64,000 nucleotides of DNA. Source: M55B167 sp964406095. Lineage in GTDB: Bacteria; Verrucomicrobiota; Kiritimatiellia; RFP12; UBA1067. A model generated the notes under the pieces. The model had not been told where the DNA came from and ran no database searches. It worked only from the letters and a program-made list of their open reading frames with translations. The stretch covers positions 1-64,000 of the forward strand of contig CAYOQJ010000120.1 of NCBI GenBank assembly GCA_964406095.1, read 5' to 3'. Positions 34,826 through 43,576 of the stretch are shown here, in pieces (the stretch's first letter is position 1; every line of letters starts with the position of its first letter). The position numbers and the translations under genes are program-made.

Positions 34826-34870
34826 GAAAAATCTGAAAATCTGAGTAATTTAGATCAATCTGGATGGATT

Positions 34871-36268
34871 ATGGATAAGCTGAATAATGATGACACGGTG
34901 ATCTTTAATTCCGAAAACTTTGCGGAATGGGTCAACGGCACACCACAACTGATGCCGCCTGCTTTCAGAGGTGTCACACAGAATACACGAATACTCAAGC
35001 CCGGTATGCTTTACGTCGCTCTGCGCGGCGAAAAATTCGACGGCCACGATTTTGTCGAAAGCGCTTTACAGAATGGCGCAGTTGCGGCTATGGTCGAACA
35101 CGACCACCCCTTCACCCTCGCCAATCCAGATAAACCTCTACTATTGGTTGATAGCCCGCGGCGTGCTCTGCTTGATGCTGCCGGTGCCTGGCGTTTGCAG
35201 AGTCGCGCCAAAATTATCGGTATCACAGGCAGCTGCGGAAAAACTACCGCCAAAGAGATGGCTGCCGCGCTATGCTCCCTCTCCGGTAGGGTTTGCGCTA
35301 CCCAGAAAAACCTCAACAATGATATCGGTTTGCCGCTCAGTTTGCTCTCCATGCCCCCCAACTGCGATTTCGGTATCTTTGAAATAGGTACAAGCCACCC
35401 TGGAGAAATTAAAAACTTGAGCCGGGTGCTTAACCCGGATATCGGAATTATAACCTCTGTCGGAACAGCCCATATTGAGAACTTTGGATCGTCAGAGGCC
35501 ATCGTCCGTGAGAAAGCTTCCCTGACTACCGGTATAAAATCAGGAGGCTGCCTCGTGCTCAGTATGGATGATGAGTACTATGAAGTCTTGAAAAACTCAT
35601 CCGATGTGCCTGTGTTTACCGTTTCATTGCGTGACAATTCAGCCGATTACTTCGGTGAACTTACCGATCTGCTTGCCGGCCGGATTACAATCACGGAACG
35701 ATGCAGCCGCTTGCGCGTTGATCTGCATAGCAACATGCCCGGCGAGTATAACGCCATCAACCTTCTGCTGGCTTATGCCGCTGTGAGATTGGCCGGTGTC
35801 GACGGAGAATCAGCTACGCCAGCCTTGCATGCGCTGGCTATGCCGGATATGCGCTGGCAGCGGGTAGTACGGCGCGGCGCCGTGATCATCAACGATGCCT
35901 ATAATGCGAATCCGCAGAGTGTCAGTGCGGCACTCGGAGTCTTCCGGCAGCTAAGCTGCGGCGGACGTAAAATACTGGTTCTCGGTGATATGCTCGAACT
36001 CGGAAAGTTCGCGGCGGAACTGCACCGCGCCGTAGGTGCCGCCGCTGCCGAAATTGCGCCGCATTCCATCTGCTTGATCGGTAAAATCTCCGCTGAACAC
36101 ACTCTGCGTGGTGCCCTTGAAAATGGATTTCCTCAACATAATATAATGCTTTTTAATAACGCCTCCGAGGCAGGTGATATACTGAAAAAGTTTGTCGTTA
36201 AAGGCGACCTGCTGCTCCTGAAGGCTTCGCGCGGGATGCACCTGGAAGACGTTCTGGAAAAAATCTGA
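34871..36268 (+). CDS. murF: UDP-MurNAc-tripeptide--D-Ala-D-Ala ligase MurF
   Basis: A 465-residue Mur ligase that adds the D-Ala-D-Ala dipeptide. ATP site IIGITGSCGKTTAKEMAAAL, conserved FEIGTSHPGEI, and NDAYNANPQSVSAALG, the usual MurF signature. It follows murE after 45 bp. In most bacteria mraY comes next; here murD follows after 16 bp instead. Confidence 0.96.
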   Translation: MDKLNNDDTVIFNSENFAEWVNGTPQLMPPAFRGVTQNTRILKPGMLYVALRGEKFDGHDFVESALQNGAVAAMVEHDHPFTLANPDKPLLLVDSPRRALLDAAGAWRLQSRAKIIGITGSCGKTTAKEMAAALCSLSGRVCATQKNLNNDIGLPLSLLSMPPNCDFGIFEIGTSHPGEIKNLSRVLNPDIGIITSVGTAHIENFGSSEAIVREKASLTTGIKSGGCLVLSMDDEYYEVLKNSSDVPVFTVSLRDNSADYFGELTDLLAGRITITERCSRLRVDLHSNMPGEYNAINLLLAYAAVRLAGVDGESATPALHALAMPDMRWQRVVRRGAVIINDAYNANPQSVSAALGVFRQLSCGGRKILVLGDMLELGKFAAELHRAVGAAAAEIAPHSICLIGKISAEHTLRGALENGFPQHNIMLFNNASEAGDILKKFVVKGDLLLLKASRGMHLEDVLEKI

Positions 36269-36284
36269 TTTCCCCGGAGAAATA

Positions 36285-37625
36285 ATGAACAGCTTCAGAA
36301 ATTTGAATGTCATCGTGTTGGGTGCCGGCGTAAGTGGATGCTCGGCAGCCAGACTGTTGCTGCGTAACGGTTGCCGTGTTGTGCTGGCGGATGAGGCCAG
36401 GCAACAGCTTGTAAAAGATCAACTCACCACCCTGACCGTCGCGGGGTGTGAGATTGTGTCAGGCCACCACTCCCTCCCATCCGTGCATTTTGAACTTTGT
36501 GTGGCCAGTCCTGCTTTTGCAGCTTCACATCCTTGGCTGAGTGAATGCCGTGCGCGTGGCATAAAAATTATCTCGGAGATGGAGCTGGGTTTTCATTACT
36601 GGAACGGCCGCATACTGGCCGTAACCGGCAGCAAGGGGAAAAGTTCCATCGTTAAACTCTGCTCAGATATCCTTGATAGTAGCGGGATCAAAGCCGCCCC
36701 CGCCGGTAATTACGGCACTCCGCTGTGCGATCTTGTCCCAGGACCGGGAGATGAAAGCTGGGCTGTCACGGAAGTTAGCTCGTTTCAGATGGAGAACACC
36801 AGCAACTTCTCGCCACAAATAGCGATCCTTCTTAATGTGCAGCCCGATCATCTCGATCGTCATGAGTCAATGCGTGAATACCAGAACCTTAAACTGAAGA
36901 TGTTTGCACAGATGCGCCCGGGTTCGCTGGCTCTGATCCATGATGCTGTCAAACTAGATCGTTCGCTGCCTGAAGGAGTCAGGGTCGCTCGTTTCGGAAA
37001 TAGCCCCGACAGTCAGTGGCATTGGTGCAATGGTTCTGTCAAGGGATGCACCGAAACTGGCGAAATCACTCTCGATGCCTCGGGAACATGGTTCGATAAT
37101 CCGGTCTTCGGAGTTTCACTTGCGGCAGCCGTAGCGGCATTGCTGGAAGCAGGCGTGAACATCCGGCAGATCAAGAACGGATTACGTAATTTTCAACCGT
37201 TACCACACCGGATGGAACTTTTCTACACCAGTAAAACGGGTGTTGACTTCATTGATGACTCAAAGGCTACCTCTATCGCAGCAATGTCGGCGGCTCTCAG
37301 AATGGTAAGCACTCCAGTTCGTCTGATAGCTGGAGGCCTGCTTAAAGAAAATTTATCTGAAAAAACTCAAGAATTGCTGGCAAGCAATGTGAAAAAAGTA
37401 TATCTTATAGGTGATTGTTGTGAACAGATGTTTGCAACCTGGTACAAAGATGTGCCATGCGAAAGGTGCGGCACTCTCGAGGAAGCCGTCAGGAATATCT
37501 TGAGTGATGCGCAGAACGGTGATACGGTTCTGCTCTCACCCGGAACAGCCAGTTTTGACCAGTTTGACAATTACCGCGCTAGAGGAGAGCGGTTTAAACG
37601 GCTCGTCCTTGAAGGTTGTGAATAA
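36285..37625 (+). CDS. murD: UDP-MurNAc-L-Ala--D-Glu ligase MurD
   Basis: A 446-residue Mur ligase that adds D-glutamate. N-terminal uracil-binding Rossmann motif VIVLGAGVSGCSAARLLL, ATP site ILAVTGSKGKSSIVKLC, and FIDDSKATSIAAMSAAL near the C-terminal domain. The end LLSPGTASFDQFDNYRARG is the MurD signature. CGGAGA precedes the start. Confidence 0.95.
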   Translation: MNSFRNLNVIVLGAGVSGCSAARLLLRNGCRVVLADEARQQLVKDQLTTLTVAGCEIVSGHHSLPSVHFELCVASPAFAASHPWLSECRARGIKIISEMELGFHYWNGRILAVTGSKGKSSIVKLCSDILDSSGIKAAPAGNYGTPLCDLVPGPGDESWAVTEVSSFQMENTSNFSPQIAILLNVQPDHLDRHESMREYQNLKLKMFAQMRPGSLALIHDAVKLDRSLPEGVRVARFGNSPDSQWHWCNGSVKGCTETGEITLDASGTWFDNPVFGVSLAAAVAALLEAGVNIRQIKNGLRNFQPLPHRMELFYTSKTGVDFIDDSKATSIAAMSAALRMVSTPVRLIAGGLLKENLSEKTQELLASNVKKVYLIGDCCEQMFATWYKDVPCERCGTLEEAVRNILSDAQNGDTVLLSPGTASFDQFDNYRARGERFKRLVLEGCE

Positions 37626-37695
37626 CATTGTGACGGCATCAGTAGTTTGGAATGAGCAGTATTTTTTACCGGAGTTAATAAGAGAAGGAGATACA

Positions 37696-38727
37696 ATGGA
37701 TTATCAGACATTACGTGTGGCACTGGGTGTGAACCTCCTCGCAGGTTGCCTTCTGTTTCAGGGCTGTGGCCTCTTGAATAGACAATCATCAGATGCGAAT
37801 ATCGCATCGGATATCCCCGATGATGATCTTGGGCCTGTAACAGTTATCAGCGACGATTCAGCAGTTGTGCGGCCGACTGAAACCGTTACACCAGTTGAAA
37901 CCGTAGCACCGGTTCCACGTTCTGCACCGGTTATTCCGCCTAAACCGAGGACAACTCCCTACACCATCAAGAAAGGCGATACAATCTCGGGTGTTGCCTA
38001 TCGCTATCGTCTGCGCTGGCAGGATGTCCTAGCAATCAATCCGGGGCTTGAACCGCGGCGACTGCGCATCGGACAGATCATCCAATTGCCAGGAGTGGTC
38101 GATCTGAGCAAAGCTCGTGCGGTTAAGTCCGCCGCTTCCTCTAAATCCTCAGCTAAAGTAAAACCGCCCAAGGTAACGGCTCCTAATGTCTCAACCCCTG
38201 ACCTCAATGCTCCCGGTAAGACCTATATCGTCAAAAAAGGCGATGTTCTTTCGATTATCGCTCAGAAAAACGGGATCAAAACTTCAGCTTTGATGGCAGC
38301 CAACAACCTTAAGTCCGATCGCATTATTGTCGGCCAGAAACTTAAAATTCCCGGTTCCTCTAAGAACGTAAGTTCCTCGGAATCAAAATCTGCCGCACCT
38401 AAACTTCCGCCTCCGCCTGTCAACACCGGCGAAACAACGAAAAAAGTCGTCGAAAGCGCTCCCGTTACCCTTGATTCCGCTGGCGAATCGCCAGACCAAC
38501 AGCCAGCTAAAGAGCTCACCGAAAGCGTTCCGGAAACAGTTGTCGAAGAAGCGGCTGTAGAACCTGCACCGGAAAATCTGCAAACCTATACCGTGAAAGA
38601 GGGCGAGGATGTCTACGCTGTGGCAATCCGATGGGGAGTCTCTCCTAAAGAGATTACCTCTCTCAATAATCTTAGTTCTATTGAGCTTGAACCAGGTACA
38701 GTACTTAAAATTCCAAGTGTGAAATAA
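37696..38727 (+). CDS. Triple-LysM cell-wall-binding probable lipoprotein
   Basis: A 343-residue protein. The N-terminal hydrophobic segment ends LLFQGCG, a plausible lipobox. Three LysM domains follow, near TPYTIKKGDTISGVAYRY, TYIVKKGDVLSIIAQKNG and QTYTVKEGEDVYAVAIRW, joined by Pro/Ser/Lys-rich and acidic linkers. LysM binds GlcNAc in peptidoglycan. The AAGGAGA sequence fixes the start at 37696. No hydrolase domain is fused, so a structural or division-site role between murD and ftsW is likely (inference). Confidence 0.9.
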   Translation: MDYQTLRVALGVNLLAGCLLFQGCGLLNRQSSDANIASDIPDDDLGPVTVISDDSAVVRPTETVTPVETVAPVPRSAPVIPPKPRTTPYTIKKGDTISGVAYRYRLRWQDVLAINPGLEPRRLRIGQIIQLPGVVDLSKARAVKSAASSKSSAKVKPPKVTAPNVSTPDLNAPGKTYIVKKGDVLSIIAQKNGIKTSALMAANNLKSDRIIVGQKLKIPGSSKNVSSSESKSAAPKLPPPPVNTGETTKKVVESAPVTLDSAGESPDQQPAKELTESVPETVVEEAAVEPAPENLQTYTVKEGEDVYAVAIRWGVSPKEITSLNNLSSIELEPGTVLKIPSVK

Positions 38728-38760
38728 CAGTGCTGCCGTTTCCGGAGTGCGGGGGAAACC

Positions 38761-39990
38761 ATGCGCAAGGGGTTGATATCAGGATTGCTGATTTCCGTGT
38801 TTGCGCTTCTCGGACTCGGGGTAACTGTGCTCGCTTCCGCGAGCACAGCCCAGTCTGTACGGCTCCATAACGATCCTCATGTTCTGCTCCATAAACAACT
38901 GATCTGGATCGTGGTGGGTTTGGTCATGATGTTTCTGGCACGAAAGTTCGACTATCACCACTTTAAATTCGTTAATACCAGCTTCCGTGTCGGCAAATAT
39001 CGCTTCATTAAATTCCCTGCCCTAACCACCTTTCTGTATCTGTTGACCATCTTCGCTCTGATTCTTGTCTTTGTTCCGCCGTTCGGTAAAAAGGTTAATG
39101 GAAGCTGGCGTTGGCTAAATCTGTACATTTGTAATGTCCAACCCAGTGAGTTTGCAAAAATAGTCATGATTGTCGCTATGTCAGTCTGGCTGGATAGACT
39201 CGGCACCAAGGCTGGAACCTTCAAACGAGGTACCCTTCTTTCATTTGCGATCTTAGCACCGGTGGCCGGTTTGGTGATTATGGAAACCGATATCGGCGCC
39301 ACTATCGTGATCAGTATGCTGACTGTCGTTCTGATGGTCGTGGCCGGTGTGAGTCTGCGTCACCTGCTGCCGCTGGCCACCGCAGGTATAGCCGCACTGG
39401 CCGGGTATATAATCGTTGCAGGCGGCAACCGTCTGCAACGCCTGCTGGCTTGGGCAACCTCCTTCTCATGGGTGCAGTCGCTTTTCAATGTGCAAAACTC
39501 TTCCGGTATTGAACAGGGCGAACACCTTAGAGCTTCACTGCATGCTATTCAAAGCGGCGGGCTGTACGGTGTCGGTTATACCTACTCGCTTGAGAAGTTG
39601 CGCTACCTGCCTGAATCACATACAGATTTTGTCTTCCCCATTGGGGCCGAAGAGTTCGGTCTGAAGTTCTCTCTGGTTGTGGTGCTGCTCTTCGCCGTAT
39701 TGCTCGTTTGCGGTATGGCAGTCAGCTTCAGTGCACCCGATAAACTGGGACGCTATCTCGCTTTTGGATTAACATTTATGATCATCTTCCAGGCGATGTT
39801 TAACCTGTCGGTTGTTACCGGATTGGCTCCGACCAAGGGTATCGCTCTGCCCTTTTTCAGCTATGGCGGGACATCAATTTTGTCGGTGCTGATAGCCATC
39901 GGCATGCTGCTTAATGTCGCCAGCCACATCGAAGCACGGGATCAAGATGTGCATACCCGAAATGAAAGAAACGCACTCCATGAAATTTAA
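38761..39990 (+). CDS. ftsW: Septal peptidoglycan glycosyltransferase FtsW
   Basis: A 409-residue SEDS protein with about ten membrane helices. Signature segments: NGSWRWLNLYICNVQPSEF, SHTDFVFPIGAEEFG and PTKGIALPFFSYGGTS. FtsW polymerises lipid II at the septum together with FtsI, which is encoded in the same cluster. The C-terminus is short and hydrophilic. RodA would be the alternative; the dcw location favours FtsW. Confidence 0.93.
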   Translation: MRKGLISGLLISVFALLGLGVTVLASASTAQSVRLHNDPHVLLHKQLIWIVVGLVMMFLARKFDYHHFKFVNTSFRVGKYRFIKFPALTTFLYLLTIFALILVFVPPFGKKVNGSWRWLNLYICNVQPSEFAKIVMIVAMSVWLDRLGTKAGTFKRGTLLSFAILAPVAGLVIMETDIGATIVISMLTVVLMVVAGVSLRHLLPLATAGIAALAGYIIVAGGNRLQRLLAWATSFSWVQSLFNVQNSSGIEQGEHLRASLHAIQSGGLYGVGYTYSLEKLRYLPESHTDFVFPIGAEEFGLKFSLVVVLLFAVLLVCGMAVSFSAPDKLGRYLAFGLTFMIIFQAMFNLSVVTGLAPTKGIALPFFSYGGTSILSVLIAIGMLLNVASHIEARDQDVHTRNERNALHEI

Positions 39991-40007
39991 AAGGAATTAA
40001 ATGCTTT

Positions 40008-41777
40008 ATGATGAACGAATCCAGCCTTGATGTATTGACATCCCTCTGCAAAAGACGTGGCTTTATCTATCACAGCTCGGAAATCTACGGCGGAATACCC
40101 GGTTTTTGGGACTACGGGCCGCTGGGTTGCGAGATGAAACGGAATATCAAAGAGGATTGGTGGAAAACAACCGTGCGCAACCGCGAGGATGTCGAAGGTC
40201 TCGATGCCACTATCATAATGCATCCCGCTGTCTGGAAGGCATCCGGTCACCTGGATACCTTCTCAGACCCTATGACCATGTGTAAATCATGTAAAAAATT
40301 GATGCGTGCCGATCAGATCTGGGATATTTTCGATGAGAATGAGGTCGGCGTCACCCTTCAACAGCTACTCGATCAAAGTTGCGGTGACCCAGGTAAAATC
40401 GTGGCATGGTGTAAGGGGAAGGCCAGAGGGCAGAGCCCCAATCTGCCCGCCGTCCAGAATGCCTCCGTTCTGACTGCAGCTTATCAACAACTCTGCAAGA
40501 ACAACCTGACCAATATGGATGCGCGTAAGCTCTATTCACTCTTTGCCAATGCCGGCTCAGATATTACAATCACACCCTGCCCGCATTGCGGTGGTGAATT
40601 GACTGAACCACGCCCTTTCAATCTGATGTTTAAAACCGTCGTCGGCCCAGTCGATGACGGAAAAAACACCGCCTATCTGCGCCCTGAAACAGCCCAGGCT
40701 ATCTTCGTTCAGTTCCAGAATGTGCTGGCAACCAGCCGACAGAGCGTGCCCTTCGGTATCGCCCAGATCGGCAAATCGTTCCGCAATGAGGTCACCCCGC
40801 GCAACTATACCTTCCGCTCGCGCGAGTTCGAGCAGATGGAACTTGAATACTTTATCCGCCCGGATGAGGCCGTCGAGATTATTTGCGGGAAAGTAACAAA
40901 ATTGGCGGATAATCCCGACCTCTCCACCCCAAATGAATCCTGGGGCTGGGAGGTCTGGCATAAGTATTGGGTCGAACAACGTAAACAGTGGGTTGTTCAG
41001 TGCGGCCTGCCGACCGAATCCTTTGTCGAAAGTGTGCACGCTGCTGAAGAACTGGCGCATTACGCCCGCGCCTGCGTAGATCTGGAATACAGATTCCCCT
41101 TCGGCTTGCAGGAATTGGAGGGTATCGCCGCCCGTTCAGATTTTGACCTCTCTCAACACCAGAAACATAGCGGTAAAAATATGGAGGTCTTCGATGAAAA
41201 TCTTAAACTCGCCGCCAGAAAAATGGATGACAAAGCACGCGCGGAATTTGCCGACAAGGTGGTCGAAAAGTGGCACGCACTCGGTAAAGAGGATTCACAG
41301 GCCCGTAATTTTGTCGCCCGACTGTTTGAAGGCCGCTATGTACCACATGTCATCGAACCGTCCGCCGGTGTCGACCGTATGATGCTTGCGCTGCTTTGCA
41401 ATGCCTACGAAGAGCAGAAGTTGGTCGATGAGAAGGGTAAAGAGGATTCACGGGTGGTTATGCACCTTGAACCACGCATTGCCCCGGTTAAGGTCGCTGT
41501 TTTTCCTCTGGTCAAGAATAAACCCGAACTCTATGGCAAGGCACGTGAAATTTTCGAGCACCTGCGTCGACGTTATGCCGCCTTCTGGGATCATAGCGGC
41601 GCCATTGGACGCCGCTACCGCCGTCAGGATGAGATTGGCACCCCCTGGTGTGTGACCATCGATTTCCAAACCCTCGATGATGGAACCATGACCGTGCGCA
41701 ATCGCGACTCAATGGAACAACTTCGTATGACACTCAGTGAATTGAAAAACATGATGGATGAAGCTCTGCTGGTTTGA
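40008..41777 (+). CDS. glyQS: Glycine--tRNA ligase, class II dimeric type
   Basis: A 589-residue enzyme that charges tRNA-Gly. Class II motifs: PGFWDYGPLGCEMKRN, LRPETAQAIFVQFQNVL, FRNEVTPRNYTFRSREFEQM and PSAGVDRMMLALL. An insertion with CKSCKK and CPHCGG pairs is a likely zinc site found in many family members. This is the single-chain alpha2 type, not the alpha2-beta2 form. Start 40008 or 40011 (adjacent ATGs), with AAGGA upstream. It follows ftsW after 17 bp and probably shares the transcript. Confidence 0.95.
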   Translation: MMNESSLDVLTSLCKRRGFIYHSSEIYGGIPGFWDYGPLGCEMKRNIKEDWWKTTVRNREDVEGLDATIIMHPAVWKASGHLDTFSDPMTMCKSCKKLMRADQIWDIFDENEVGVTLQQLLDQSCGDPGKIVAWCKGKARGQSPNLPAVQNASVLTAAYQQLCKNNLTNMDARKLYSLFANAGSDITITPCPHCGGELTEPRPFNLMFKTVVGPVDDGKNTAYLRPETAQAIFVQFQNVLATSRQSVPFGIAQIGKSFRNEVTPRNYTFRSREFEQMELEYFIRPDEAVEIICGKVTKLADNPDLSTPNESWGWEVWHKYWVEQRKQWVVQCGLPTESFVESVHAAEELAHYARACVDLEYRFPFGLQELEGIAARSDFDLSQHQKHSGKNMEVFDENLKLAARKMDDKARAEFADKVVEKWHALGKEDSQARNFVARLFEGRYVPHVIEPSAGVDRMMLALLCNAYEEQKLVDEKGKEDSRVVMHLEPRIAPVKVAVFPLVKNKPELYGKAREIFEHLRRRYAAFWDHSGAIGRRYRRQDEIGTPWCVTIDFQTLDDGTMTVRNRDSMEQLRMTLSELKNMMDEALLV

Positions 41778-41785
41778 GGCTCATA

Positions 41786-42457
41786 ATGAATATTGAAGAC
41801 TATGCCGTACCTGATTATGAACGCGTCAATCGGCGCGGTATGCCCGAGGTGATCTTCGGCGCAGGTAAAAGCGCCGAGCAGATCGTCGGTATCATGCGTG
41901 CACTTAATCAGGCCGGACAGAATGCCATGGCAACCCGAGTCTCTGAAAAACAGAGTGCCGCCATCTTGAAAATTCAGCCCGACGCTGTCTCCCATCCGCT
42001 CGCCCGAATTGTGACTTGCGATGTTAACCCACTACCCGAAAAACACGGTTCTATCGCGGTGATCTGTGCTGGCACCTCCGATATCAGCGTAGCCGAAGAG
42101 GCTGCCGTTACCGCCGAACGACTTGGTATTAATGTCAGCAGAGTCTATGATGTGGGTGTTGCCGGATTGCACCGGTTGCTCGAGCGCCTCAATCGCTTCC
42201 GCTCAGCCGATGTGCTGATTGTCGTTGCAGGTATGGAGGGGGCTTTGCCCTCAGTAGTGGGCGGATTAACCGATAAACCGCTTATCGCCGTTCCCACTAG
42301 TATCGGCTACGGCGCATCTTTCGGAGGATTGGCTGCTCTCCTGGGTATGCTCAACTCCTGCTCCGCCGGTGTCACCGTCGTGAATATCGATAATGGCTTC
42401 GGTGCCGCTGTAGCTGCATCGTTGATTGAACACCGGATTGTAAGTGTGCAGAAATGA
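41786..42457 (+). CDS. larB: LarB, nickel-pincer cofactor biosynthesis protein
   Basis: A 223-residue protein with a PurE-like fold. LarB carboxylates and hydrolyses nicotinic acid adenine dinucleotide in the first step of nickel-pincer cofactor synthesis. Marks: PEVIFGAGKSAEQI, IAVICAGTSDISVAEEA, ADVLIVVAGMEGALPSVVGG and PTSIGYGASFGGLAALL. The start at 41786 is chosen over an in-frame TTG at 41774. No larC, larE or lactate-racemase gene is adjacent, so its partners must lie elsewhere. Confidence 0.9.
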   Translation: MNIEDYAVPDYERVNRRGMPEVIFGAGKSAEQIVGIMRALNQAGQNAMATRVSEKQSAAILKIQPDAVSHPLARIVTCDVNPLPEKHGSIAVICAGTSDISVAEEAAVTAERLGINVSRVYDVGVAGLHRLLERLNRFRSADVLIVVAGMEGALPSVVGGLTDKPLIAVPTSIGYGASFGGLAALLGMLNSCSAGVTVVNIDNGFGAAVAASLIEHRIVSVQK

Positions 42458-42546
42458 CTCATTTTATGCGCCGATGTCAATATGACATATGCGACATAAT
42501 GTTACTATATTAACTTTTGTCTTGTTGCTCTATGCCCGTCAATTAG

Positions 42547-42608
42547 TTGAAAATTAAGATATTACCTCCTTATACGATAAGTTTAGCATAAATGGCATTT
42601 GCTATGCT
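42547..42608 (+). promoter_or_regulatory. Candidate promoter and operator of the Hsp20 gene
   Basis: TTGAAA (42547-42552) and TATACG (42571-42576) are separated by 18 bases. Directly after the predicted transcription start lies an inverted repeat, AGCATA (42585-42590) with TATGCT (42603-42608). It does not match the CIRCE element of HrcA (TTAGCACTC) or the sigma-32 consensus. Further upstream, ATGTCAATATGACAT (42474-42488) is a second small palindrome followed by another GACAT. Confidence 0.45.
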
Positions 42609-42658
42609 TTACACTCAAGCGGATGTTTAAAAAGCGTTTAAGGAATGGAGGTGTTAAT

Positions 42659-43168
42659 ATGGCTATCAATAATATATTGACAAAATTACGCGGACGCGAT
42701 GAAGTTCCTGTGCGCAGAGCGGACTGGGAACCGTTACGTGGCTTTCAAAGTGAGATAAACAGGCTGTTTGATGACTTCTTCGGCGACTTCGCTTTGGCTC
42801 CACGTTGGAACATGACAACCCCGCAAACAGCGATATTCACTCCCGGCATTGAGCTCTCCGAGACCGATGACGATGTTGTCTTGACGGCAGAGCTTCCAGG
42901 TATGGACAAAAATGATGTCAATGTGGAGATGGATGAGGACTTGTTGGTGATCAGCGGTGAAAAGAAAGAGGAACATGAGGAAAACAAACGTAACTGGCAC
43001 ATCAGAGAGCAGAGTTTCGGCAGTTTTCGACGTGAAATTCCTCTGCCGGCAGCTGTGCAAGCAGGTAAAGCCGCCGCCTCTTTTAAAAAAGGTGTCCTGA
43101 AGGTGACAATTCCGAAAAAAGAAGAGGCTAAAAAACAACGCAAAATTATCGATATAGCAACAGAATAA
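42659..43168 (+). CDS. Small heat-shock protein, Hsp20/alpha-crystallin family
   Basis: A 169-residue chaperone. N-terminal arm with WEPLRGFQSEINRLFDDFFG, an alpha-crystallin domain running from PGIELSETDDDVVLTAELPG to the closing GVLKVTIPK, then a lysine-rich tail. It holds unfolding proteins without ATP. GGAGG lies at a good distance from ATG 42659; the upstream in-frame TTG start is rejected. A strong intrinsic terminator follows, so this is a monocistronic unit. Confidence 0.93.
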   Translation: MAINNILTKLRGRDEVPVRRADWEPLRGFQSEINRLFDDFFGDFALAPRWNMTTPQTAIFTPGIELSETDDDVVLTAELPGMDKNDVNVEMDEDLLVISGEKKEEHEENKRNWHIREQSFGSFRREIPLPAAVQAGKAAASFKKGVLKVTIPKKEEAKKQRKIIDIATE

Positions 43169-43180
43169 ACCGAAAAGAGA

Positions 43181-43216
43181 AAAGAGAGCGGCGGAATACC
43201 GCCGCTCTCTTTTTTT
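43181..43216 (+). terminator. Intrinsic terminator of the Hsp20 gene
   Basis: A perfect 14-bp stem (43181-43194 with 43199-43212, core AGAGAGCGGCGG) closes a 4-base loop (AATA) and runs into a T-tract to 43216. A short A-rich tract precedes it. It begins 13 bases after the Hsp20 stop. Confidence 0.93.
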
Positions 43217-43298
43217 AATAAAATTAGAATTAGGGACAGGCACTAAAAAAAAATAGGTTGAGAGCTGAAATTGTGGCAGGTATTTGAATAGCTGTTGA

Positions 43299-43354
43299 GC
43301 AATTGCAGATATTGCAAATGCAAGAATGCAAGTATATTTGCAATTGCAATTGCA
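43299..43354. promoter_or_regulatory. Cluster of TTGCAA/GCAATTGC palindromes (candidate enhancer)
   Basis: Palindromic words built on TGCAA crowd into 56 bp: GCAATTGC (43299-43306), TTGCAA (43312-43317) and two overlapping copies of TGCAATTGCA (43339-43348 and 43345-43354), with further TGCAA words between. The cluster ends about 78 bp before a candidate -24 element (43432), the distance expected of an upstream activating sequence for a sigma-54 activator. The binding protein is unproven; the Fis-type activator encoded at 50856-52214 is the obvious candidate. Confidence 0.5.
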
Positions 43355-43431
43355 TTTTTGTGTTGTAACGAAGTCATTTTTTTAAAGCGTAACAATATAG
43401 AAATCAACAATATACGTTATATATTATCAAA

Positions 43432-43447
43432 TGGCACGTAATATGAT
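43432..43447 (+). promoter_or_regulatory. Candidate sigma-54 promoter of the redox-efflux operon
   Basis: TGGCACG (43432-43438) matches the sigma-54 -24 element exactly. After four bases comes ATGAT (43443-43447), which matches the -12 consensus TTGCW at only three of five positions and lacks the GC pair. It lies 130 bp upstream of the thioredoxin start. The rest of the gap 43217-43576 is AT-rich with no convincing sigma-70 pair. Confidence 0.35.
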
Positions 43448-43576
43448 TATAGAGTTGGCATTACTTTCAGGTACGGGTAGAAACCGGTAAAAGAGTTTTA
43501 AAAACTTGTGCGCAGCGATAGGATAAAAGCGGTGCGTGATCGAAGAAAGAACGAGAAGAAAGAAAGGTGGATAAAG

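Noticed and set aside
43452..43470. Second candidate sigma-54 promoter beginning TTGGCATTAC
   Set aside because: There is no TTGC-like -12 element at the required spacing; the site at 43432 is better.
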